64,000 nucleotides of DNA from the NCBI GenBank assembly GCA_963555705.1, contig OY743189.1:4543501-4607500 (forward strand), read 5' to 3'. This document shows, in pieces, positions 55,610-64,000 of the stretch (its first letter is position 1; each line of letters opens with the position of its first letter). The position numbers and the translations under genes were made by a program. The notes beneath the pieces were generated by a model. It saw only the letters and a program-made list of their open reading frames with translations. It did not search any database and was not told the DNA's origin. The stretch comes from Ligustrum vulgare. Its lineage: Eukaryota; Streptophyta; Magnoliopsida; Lamiales; Oleaceae.

Positions 55610-58276
55610 CTACTCTATATTAATCCCATGCTTCAATTTTCCTGCTAGTTTTTGGACCACTTCCTCCACTTTAAAATAGCTTTCATTTTGAACTTTACGA
55701 TCCTGTCTTGGCTTGATGCTGAAAGTCACTTGTTCCTTCTCAACCCTAAAGATGATTTCTCCATTTTCAATGTCTATTAGGGCTCTTCCAGTAGCTAAGA
55801 ATGGCCTTCCAAAGACGAGAGGCATTTGAGTGTCTTCTTCCATATCCACGATCACAAAGTCGACTGGGAAGAAGAATTTTTCAACCTTAACTATCACATT
55901 CTCCACTATCCCATATGGGTATTAGATTGATCTGTTTTCCAGCTTTAAAGTGATATTAGTTGGCTTAGGCTCCCCCAACCCAAGTTTCCTGTACACAGAA
56001 AGATGCATTAAATTAATACTAACTCCTAAGTCATATAGAACATTATCAAAGCTGAAATTACCAATAGTGAAAGGGATAGAGAAACTCCCTGGATCAGTCA
56101 ATTTTTGTGGTAATTTCTTTTGAAGTATGGCGCTGCACTCCTCACTCAGTGCTACTGTCTCAAAATCAACCAACATTCTTTTCTTTGATAGCATCTCCTT
56201 CATAAACTTCAAATATAGGGGCATTTGAGCTAAAGCTTTGCAAATGGGATATTTATGTGCAATTTCTTGAATATTTCCAAAAAATTTCCAAACTGTTGCT
56301 TCAACTGATGATTTCCCAATCTTTGTGGATAAGGAACTAGAGGCATATATGCTTTGATGGGTGGTCTAACTCGGACTTCTTCTTCAACTTTTTCTTGAAC
56401 TTCAGGAGTCGACCTCTTTTCTTTCTCACTTTCCTGTTCTTCCGTCCCATTTTCCCTCTGATTCTTCTTTTCATATTTTTCAACAGTCACTTCAGGTAAT
56501 TGAACCCCTCCTTGTTGTTATTGCATTCACATGTTCCCAATGGTTCATTTCAGTATTACTAGGCAGTGTTCTAAAAAGCGTGAAGCGTGGAGCCCAAGAG
56601 TCAAGCTTTTGAAGCTTAAGGGGGAGTAAGCGTTAAAAAGCGTTTTTCAATTCCTAAATATTTGATTTGAATTTTACCCATACTTGAACAAGTAAAAAAA
56701 AAAAAAGGAAAAAAAAAAATGGCAGCTGCGCGCATCGGGCACGCTTAAGCGCACACAATGCGCGCTTAAGCTCGCTTCAACATGCATTGTACGCGCTTAA
56801 GCGCGCTTATGCGCGCACTTTTTAGAACAAAATTTTCAAAAATGCGTTTTTCTCTCTTTTCGCCAAAACGACGCGCGAGAGGCGCGCGTCGCGCGTAGGC
56901 GTGCACAGTACGTGCACTGTGAGCGCATTTTAGAACACTGTTACTAGGTAACTGTCTTAGTTGTCTTGTTGCACTCCTAGCTGCCAATTCCCCCATCTAT
57001 TTCTTCAAATTTTTTATTTCAGCAGCTTGATTCATTATTTCTCCATTCTAACTCTTGACCAGGTGGATTAACATTTCCATGTTCTCGGCCATGTTTTTCT
57101 GAGATTGTTGCTGTTGTTGTTGCTGAAATCCAGGTGGCCACTGAACAAACTGATTGTTAGACCAAGAAAAATTGGGGCGATTCTTCCATTCTGAGTTGTA
57201 ATTTTGTGAATAAGGACCACCCTACTACCTGTTTCCCACAAAGTTGACTTGTTCTAAATTTGATTGATTTTGTTGAAGTGGGCAGAAATTTATAGCGTGA
57301 TTTTCAAAACAAAAATCACACAAAGCTATTTGAACCGAATTCACTAGCTGCACACCCATACTGTCTATTTTCTTTGTCAAAGCATCTAGCTTAGCAATTA
57401 ATGCCGTAATTTCACTAACTGCAACAATTCCTCCAGACTTTGGTGTAGATCTATCTGAGTACCACTGGTGATTGTTCACAGCCATCTTCTCGAAAATCTC
57501 AGAAGCTTCTTCATAAGTCATATCCATTACTGATCCCCCAGCTGCTGAGTCTGCATACTTTTTATTCTCATTTGTCAACCCATTGTAAAATGTCTGAACT
57601 AAAATCTAATCTGTGATTCCATGGGTAGGACACTGTCTGATAAGCTCATTGAACCTTTCCCAAGCTTCAAAGATGGATTCCCCCTGCTGTTGATTAAAGG
57701 ACAGAATTTCACGTCTGAGCTTAGACATTCGACCAGGTGGGAAGAATTTATCAACGAACTTCTGGCTCATAATTTCAAATGTAGTGATTGTCTGTAGGGG
57801 TAAAGAGTAAAACCAGGCTTTTGCTTTGTCCGCCAAAGAGAATGAGAATAACTTTAATTTCACGGTGTCATCTGAAACTCCATTCATGCGTTGCATATCA
57901 CATAATTCCAAAAATGTCCGAAGATGAGCATGTGGATCTTTCAATGGCAATCCATGAAAAACGCATGAGTTTTGGATCAAGGATATCAATGAAGTCTTGA
58001 TCTCAAAATTATTTGCTCGGATTGCAGGCGGCACTATGCACGTTCCAATGTTTCCTACAGAAGGAACCATGTAGTCTCTCAATATGTGCCTTCCGTGATT
58101 TTGTTGCTGTCCATTCACAGCAGCTGGCAGATTTTGTTGATTTCCATGATTATCCTGAATTCTATCATCTGTCATGGCTAAATCTGTTTGTTGATTCACT
58201 TTCAACTGTTGTCTACGCCTCTGTCGAAAGGTGCGTTCAATCTCTGTATCAAAAGGAAGTAAATCAAATGACTTAG
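55610..58276 (-). pseudogene. Athila gag-protease, copy 2, broken
   Basis: Minus-strand pieces match copy 1 in order. The N-terminal part (about 58276-57606) lacks the ATG and holds capsid motifs (SLISLIQNSCVFHGL, LFSFSLADKAKAWFY), with a TAG at about 57604. Next is 57578-57225 with the knuckle CDFCFENHAINFC. A region with two more stops follows, then a MITE at 56564-56940, then the linker 56490-56230. The protease (56224-55922 with a changed YDLGVSINLM where copy 1 has CDLGAS) ends at 55906-55610 (MPLVFGRPFLATGRALIDI). The active-site region, stops and insertion show that it is dead. Confidence 0.9.
56564..56940. mobile_element. hAT-type MITE inside Athila copy 2 gag
   Basis: The 377 bp element has 13-bp inverted ends CAGTGTTCTAAAA / TTTTAGAACACTG and the 8-bp duplication TTACTAGG (56556-56563, 56941-56948). 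Its interior is rich in CGCGC and repeated GCGCTTAAGCGC palindromes (about 56737-56810). The corresponding region of copy 1 gag (about 34790) is uninterrupted, which supports the insertion. Confidence 0.95.
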
Positions 58277-58386
58277 TCCAATAAAAATAAAAATAAAAAT
58301 AAGCAAAATAAAATTTTAAGTAAAGTAAGAACTAATGAGTATCGATATTAATATAAAAACAATCCCCGGTAACTGCGTCAAAAACT

Positions 58387-59922
58387 TGTTCACTGATATC
58401 TCGCGAAGCAAAATATTCTCGCAAGTGTATGGGTCGTGAGAAGTAATATAGTGGACCTAAGAGTCCGGATTATCGTCCCACGAAGACTGTTATTAAGTAT
58501 CGAAATATTTTAGTTCTAGACCTTATTTGAACCGACGAAAGAATTTGGATGTTTGGACTAAAATTGAAAACTTTAACTAAACGATTAAAAATTTGAGCAG
58601 GAATGAGATTTCAAAATTGCTTTTGTTTTTAAATATGGTTGTAATGTAGTTGGAATTTACGAATTCACCTAACCAATTAAATCAATTCCAATTCTAGGTT
58701 CTATTTTCTAAATATGTGTTCGGTCAAATTCACTAATTCAAATTGAGATTCCTCTCGAGTTTAAATCAACCCTACCTAAATAAGTCAACCTTGTATCTCT
58801 ACAGCGGGTCCAAATATTCCTTATCTAGATGCATTACACATAAGAATTCACACACGACCGCAGTAATCACAAGAGTATATCTCTATCTCTCGATCAATTA
58901 ACGAATTTATTACCTAGATCTATGTTATTAACTCACCTCTCAGATTATGGAAATAACACATTAAATCATGAATAAGTGTCCAGTTCATTCAAGCATTAAA
59001 CGCAATAATAAATCAACACATGCATTGAATCGTTAAAACAAGGAATATGGAATTAAAAATAACTGACTAGGCTACATCGTTCATCCCAACATTAAAATTA
59101 GTTACACATCATTATGAAAGAACAAAAACAATAAAAATAAACATTCATTGAAAAACAATATAAAGAATGGAAATCTTGCACCAAGTTTTGATTTTTCAAT
59201 TATCTTCAATTCACGCCCCTCCGCAATGCTTGATTCTCCAAGAAATTGATGATGAAATCTCAATTTTGGCTCGTTCTATGGAGAGGTAAAGGTCGTGATT
59301 TTGTGCCTCATGAGTTGTATTTATAGGTTAGGGGGAAACCTAGGGCAAAAGAGAAGAAAACTAGATAAAATTCACAGAAAAAGCCCAAGTCGCAGCCCAG
59401 CGGATAAGCGCGCAATTGCTTGGTTCAAACCCTAGCGATCGCGCAGATGACAGTAAAACTCTCGGATTAAAAATTTGAGGCTTTGCGAGATCGCGCAGTA
59501 GGAATCATGCGATCGTGTGATGTGCAATTTCCATCTTTTCATGGCTGTTTAAATTAGTCCTATACTTTTAATTGCACATTCTATCCTCGGCTCTAATTGT
59601 TGCGATTTAGTCCTCAAACTTTGGAATCTTCTCAATTTGCTCGTTTCAGCTTGCAATTCCTTCAATTAGGTCCTCCAAATTCCGATTCATTCATTTTGGC
59701 ACCATGTACATTTCCCGATTGATGTCACAACTTATCACTTGCTCATTTTAACTCCAATTCGCATCAAAATGTGCATTTTCCCATTGTTTGCTTCCTTCTT
59801 CGCCTTTCAGGATAATTTCTACAAAGTATCAAATAAACACAAATTAAATAGCATATATTCTAAAACGACAATAACTTTTTCTAATTTAGACATACAGATA
59901 AGTGTATAAAATACACTTATCA
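58387..59922 (-). repeat. 5' LTR of Athila copy 2
   Basis: This 1536 bp copy begins (minus) TGATAAGTGTATTTTATACA and ends CAGTGAACA. It differs from the other LTR by scattered substitutions and small indels, including changes in the CGATCGC palindromes (GCGCGCAATTGCTTGG here for GCGCGCGATCGCTTCG there). Confidence 0.92.
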
Positions 59923-60080
59923 GAGCACTTTCACGAGATTAATGAATTATGTTTTGCGTGCATTCATTGAAAAATATGTGGTAGTTTACTTTGATGATAT
60001 TTTGATCTATAGTAAGAATTTGGAAGAGCATGTTGAACACTTGAGATGTGTGTGGTTTGTTTTAAAAGAAGAAAAATTGT

Positions 60081-62404
60081 GTAATACCGCCTTTCATTTT
60101 CGTACCCTTTAAAATTTCAAGTCATATTTATGCTAATGTAATTGAAATTTGAGAATTTAATTTAATTTTATGTCAATGATTGGAATTGTTTTGTAGTGGA
60201 AGGATTTGGACGCCGTCTCGCTCAATGTGCCAATTAGAAAATTATAAATGGTTCTCGTGCAATTTTATGTAATTAATTAAATTTTATTGCCTAGGCATGC
60301 TAATTTCTATTTTATTGTGTTAAATTGAAACTTTATTGGCAATTGGAAATAAATGAAACTTACGGTATTTAAATATGCAAAGGAGGGGATTTGAGAGACC
60401 AATTTGCAAATTTCAAAAGATTAAATTTAAAACCTAAACCTAAACTCTCGTTATCTCTCTCCCTCACTCACGACTCTCATCTCTCCCTCTCACGACCTCG
60501 CTCTCTCTCGATTTTCTCTTCCCGCAACCTCACTCGCGACCTCCCTCTCGTCAACGCCGACGCCGACCACCATCACCACCACCACCACCACCACCACCAC
60601 CGTGCACCTCCATCACGGTAAGCCCAGCCCCCTTTCCTCGGTCACTCACACACCCGCGCACACACGGGTTTACACACATACCTGCTCACACACATACACA
60701 ATTTCATATGTTGAATTGTATGTAGATATTAATGTATGTAGGGATTTAATGTAAGTATATATGTATTTTTCTCACATTTTCAGATTTTAGTTTTTTGTTT
60801 GATTTCAAATTATACCATAAATTAAGGATTTAATGATGTTTATGTGTGTGAGTATTGATGTATATGAATGTGTATATTATTATGTATGTATTATGAAGAT
60901 TTCATATTTTTTCAGATTTGGGTTTTAATTAAATTTCAAAATTTTAAAATGCTAAATTCAGATTGGGGGTAATGTATATATGTGTATATATACATTGATT
61001 TTGTATACATATATACACTTTATGCATATGTGTTTCGTTCACAATAAGTTTTCAGATTTTGAAAAAATGTTTTAATTTTGTTAATGGATATTTTTAGCTT
61101 AATTCTGATATTAGAGTTGTCAGGTATTTTCAGATTTAGGAAACTTAGTTTTAGTTAGTTTTACTAATAATTGAATTTCGGTTAACTAATGTGGAGTTAT
61201 CTTAATAATTTCAAAGTTTAGAGTAAATTATGTAAATGTGTACTAATTTCAGATTTCAAAATGTCGGAACGTAGCTGTTAGTTTACTTTGATTTTTACAA
61301 GTGGAAATTCAATTTAATTTTCTAGATTTATTAATAGTAAAAATTTGTTATTGTAGTTTAGTAAAGTTGAGCTATATAATTTTTAATTTTGAGTCGTAAC
61401 AAATAGGATAAGCGATTTTCTAATGTACACTGAAATTGATTGTTTGTCTTGAATGTGGTGTTAAATGTATATGTTATACTATGAGGTCACATTTTTGAGT
61501 TAGAAGTTGCACTTTATTGATTAATGTGAATACTTAGGATATTTGGTACATTGATGTCATGTGCAACCAAGACACCTCTACTTGCTATTTAAGAAAGGCG
61601 GTAACTACTAAGGAAGTCAAGTAAGTAAACTGCCCCCTATTTTTATCAAAGTTGAATGTAAATGTGAAATTAATGTGTAAATGACTGTCTTGCAACTTAC
61701 TTGCTTTGATGAATTTCATTTACTTTATGAAAGTATATGTTATTAAGAAGAATGTTCAAGCATGCACGTTATCATGTCATTACATCATCAAGCATGCATT
61801 GGCATCGAAATTGGGAAGTCAAATATTTTTAAATGAAAGGAATGTGTCAAGGTGCAAGTTTGTTCAAAAGTATGTATCCCAAGTTTTTAAGAAATAATGG
61901 GTGTACTTCTAGTTCATGAAAGATGCAAGTGGGAAATGAGGCGCGGGGGATCGGCGTACTCGAATGTAATGAGCCGCATTGCGGTGGAATGAAGTGAATG
62001 AGCCGCTTTGCGGTGGAATGAATGTTAACCGCTTTGCGGTTTTACTTGTAAATGCGACCTGGTTCCAAATAAGAATTGCCCACTATTATCTGATTGACTA
62101 GAAGTTACATCAAGTGAGCTCACGATGGAAATGTTAAGTGAAAGTTTTTGAAATTTTAAGTGAAAGTTTGAAAAGTGTGAAAGTTGTGAAAGGTTAAAGT
62201 GAATGTGGATACATACTTCAAAATTTTTAAAGCATTTCATGTTATAAGCATACATTCATGCATAAAGTTTACTTACTGAGCTTTAGCTCACCCCAATCCC
62301 TCCCCAACATTTCAGGTGATGAAAGTTAGGTGATCCGAGGAGAACACTTGGCGGATGACTCAGACAGTACCCGCTGTCGCCCTTATTTAATAAAGTTAAA
62401 TTTA
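60081..62404 (+). mobile_element. Large gypsy-type LTR or LTR-derived sequence
   Basis: It starts TGTAATACCGCC, directly interrupting the gypsy RT. A CT-rich leader follows (60440-60560), then a CCACCACC run, a candidate splice donor (CATCACG/GTAAGCC near 60617), AT-rich sequence, and three hairpin-like CCGCTTTGCGG phrases near 61975-62040. GCTCACCCCAATCCC lies at 62287 and ATTTCAGGTGATGAAAG near 62310. These match the plan of the fragment at 49236-50328. I found no end of the form GTTACA with a matching duplication, so the right limit is approximate. The His-rich frame at 60391-60621 is a repeat artefact. Confidence 0.5.
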
Positions 62405-62660
62405 TTTAAGATATACTTTTGATTTCTTCACTTTTCTTCCTTATTCTCTTCAATTGGCCCTTTGCTCTTCTTCATGTTTACAATTTAACTCTAAAAATCG
62501 TCCAATTCTTTCATATTTGCTCCATTTGCTTCACTACCACAACTTTGGTTTCTTTTCTGAAATATAAACAAATATGAACCAAATGAATAGCCAAAATTCT
62601 CAAACAAACATATAAAATTCTACTCTTGGCACATAAATAAGTATACAAAATACACTTATC
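62405..62660 (-). mobile_element. Athila-type LTR fragment
   Basis: The end ACAAAATACACTTATCA and the phrases CTCTTCAATTGGCCC, CATTTGCTTC and TTTCTGAAATATAAACAAATA resemble the terminal 250 bp of the Athila LTR at 59650-59922, in a more diverged form. Read on the minus strand this is the 5' end of an LTR (TGATAAGTGTATTTTGT). Its other part is missing. Confidence 0.55.
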
Positions 62661-63197
62661 ACCCCACTTCTCAAACAACATTAGGATATTTCCAATTGGT
62701 TGCAGCCATCATAGAGGATATGCTTCTAGCAGCTCGTGACTTCCTTCTCGAGCTCGTGAGTGCAATATACAGCTGAGCTCCTGAGTACTGGACTAGGAGA
62801 TTGAGAATGTTGTCCCCATTCTGCTTTTTCTTTAGAAAAACACAATAAAAATTTCAGAGTGAGGTTCTTGGGTGTCCCAGTGTAAAAATTCTTTTGTTTC
62901 TTGTTTCCAGTCATGCTCATGTTGGTAGCTGTTACTTTCATCACAAATTTTCCTCAATTTATAATGAAATTGACAAAATCTCCTTGTATCTTTATTAGAA
63001 TGTTCAGGATGTATTCTAAGACACTCATTTTTTAATGCAATACATTTGAATTTTAATATACGAGAGTTGATCCTGAATATCCTTCTCTATACATTTGCTT
63101 ATCTTTGATATCCTTGTGGCTTTGGAGTTGCCAAGTTCTCCAACATTTTTGATAAAATTACACAACATTGCCTTATAAAATATGTTTCCCGTGCACA
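62661..63197. other. Unassigned sequence
   Basis: A minus-strand open frame of 72 codons (62726-62944) is not recognisable. The palindromic phrase CTCGAGCTCGTGAG near 62754 is the only local structure. I see no repeat boundary or coding signal. Confidence 0.4.
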
Positions 63198-63968
63198 CAG
63201 TGGCGGATCCAGCCGAGAAGTCAAGCTAGAGCGTTAAACGTTGACCCCATCGACCGTTGACCATTGACCGACGAAAGTCAACTATCGCAGTAGCGAGATT
63301 GTGAATATTATTTAACGAAATAATATTAAAATTAATCAATCAATGTAGAAATAAACAAACAATTATTCAATAAATCACAATTCAAAATTTCAATACTCAC
63401 AAAATCTCAATAATCACAATTCACAAATTCAATATTTGGAGTATTTTTTATTTACTCACACAATCATGTATTATATATCATAATCATACTATTCAAAAAA
63501 AAAAAAAAAAAGGAAATTATTTAATTAGATGGAACAAGTAATACAAGACTAGTACTAGAAATTAAGGAACAAAAAATCCCATAAGGCCCAAATAATATCA
63601 ATCCATAAGCCCAAATCAATCATTTAAAAAAATAAAATAATTTGAGTTTGGGCCACTTTTATAAGGCCCAAACAATGAATAACAGAATAAGGGTCCAGTC
63701 CAACAACTTCATCTTCTTCCTTGGCATCCTTGCGCTGGTTCTGTCTTCCGCCATTTCCTACCTTCAGCCAATGCATATGAACTTGAAAATAAATTACATA
63801 AACATACAAATCAGAGAGAAATCAAACAAAGAACCATAAACTAAATCACATAAACTAAAAATCATTCTAAAATCTCAGGTTCCAACTTAAAAAATAAATA
63901 AATAAATAAATTCTAAAATAGCTCGGTCGGCGATCGAGGTAGCGCGGCCGCAGCTGGATCCGTCCCTG
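63198..63968. mobile_element. hAT-type MITE with CAGTGGCGGATCCAG end
   Basis: The left end is CAGTGGCGGATCCAG; the right end, on the opposite strand, reads CAGGGACGGATCCAG (two mismatches). The 8-bp flanks CGTGCACA (63190-63197) and TGTGCACA (63969-63976) differ at one base. At 771 bp it has AT-rich contents, an A-run at about 63496, and no transposase. The 65- and 61-codon frames inside have no recognisable similarity. Confidence 0.8.
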
Positions 63969-64000
63969 TGTGCACAGAACATGCATGAAATTGGTATAGA

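Larger units (their letters stand above)
50860..59922 (-). mobile_element. Non-autonomous Athila-type retrotransposon, copy 2
   Basis: The element has LTRs 50860-52386 and 58387-59922 and the 5-bp duplication GAGCA at 50855-50859 and 59923-59927. It is inserted in the gypsy RT. Its primer-binding site next to the right LTR is altered (GACGCAGTTACCGGGGA in place of GGCGCCGTTGCCGGGGA). Gag and protease are present, but RT and integrase are not, as in copy 1. A hAT MITE sits inside gag. LTRs are clearly more different from each other than those of copy 1, and the coding part has many stops, so this copy is older. Confidence 0.92.
50334..60080 (+). pseudogene. Gypsy protease end and reverse transcriptase, split by Athila copy 2
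   Basis: The frame starts HDERKNRYSFQMNGKPVTLL, the segment that follows the protease in elements like the one broken at 13302. A lysine/glutamate-rich linker is then followed by reverse transcriptase: [44 protein letters not shown] and LFGLTNVP up to 50859. Part of the linker and RT N-terminus seems deleted. After the Athila insertion it continues at 59928 ([20 protein letters not shown] with the YFDD active site, then [11 protein letters not shown]) and is cut at 60081 by an LTR. A stop replaces tyrosine after FSKIDLRSG. RNase H and integrase are not in the window. Confidence 0.88.

Noticed and set aside
60391..60621. His-rich protein gene (run of HHHHHHHH)
   Set aside because: It is caused by a CAC trinucleotide run in a CT-rich LTR leader; no homology or downstream coding sequence.

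Overview
The window is nuclear DNA of a flowering plant, probably a eudicot. The evidence is the 5' end of a plant vacuolar two-pore channel gene (TPC1-like), split by typical plant introns, and a dense nest of plant-specific transposable-element lineages: Tat and Athila Ty3/gypsy elements, other gypsy elements, a Helitron, a Mutator-like element carrying a ULP1-like protease gene, Tourist and hAT MITEs. I cannot name the species. No tRNA, rRNA, CRISPR or bacterial-type operon is visible.

Layout. Positions 1-5594 hold exons 1-4 of TPC1 on the minus strand; the rest of the gene lies left of the window. Its 3.1 kb intron 1 contains a Tourist MITE and an LTR-like piece. Positions 6269-8636 are a decayed Helitron Rep/helicase gene with its own MITE. 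Positions 8639-13302 are pieces of two gypsy elements: a minus-strand LTR plus protease, then a plus-strand pol end, LTR, primer-binding site, gag and protease. Positions 13303-50328 interrupt the plus-strand gypsy, whose reverse transcriptase resumes at about 50334. This 37 kb block contains: a C-rich degenerate repeat split by a complete 10.6 kb Tat-lineage retrotransposon (14676-25244, minus); a Mutator-like element with long inverted ends (26471-44125), split by an Athila-type retrotransposon (31094-40459); a hAT MITE (44882-45262); and a non-autonomous LTR element with an intact 341-codon ORF (45678-49230). Downstream, the gypsy reverse transcriptase is split by a second Athila-type element (50860-59922, minus). 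An LTR (60081 to about 62404), an Athila LTR fragment and a hAT MITE end the window.

How the parts relate. The window is best read as a stratigraphy of insertions. Many boundaries are supported by target-site duplications (TSDs) readable in the sequence: CCACC (Tat), CGAAG (Athila copy 1), GAGCA (Athila copy 2), TCTTC (non-autonomous element), and four hAT MITEs with perfect 8-bp duplications plus one with a single mismatch. Almost every transposon protein gene is broken by stops, frameshifts or later insertions. The exceptions are the long gag-protease frame of Athila copy 1 and the ORF of the non-autonomous element. Both Athila copies carry gag and protease but no reverse transcriptase or integrase. 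Copy 1 has nearly identical LTRs, so it moved recently, presumably using enzymes from another element.

Most notable observations: a MITE insertion proved by its empty site in the sister LTR; a young gag-protease-only Athila family; a MULE with both transposase and ULP1-like genes; an antisense gene in the Tat element with its own apparent promoter and 5'-UTR intron; and arrays of perfect GC-rich palindromes in the terminal regions of several unrelated element families.
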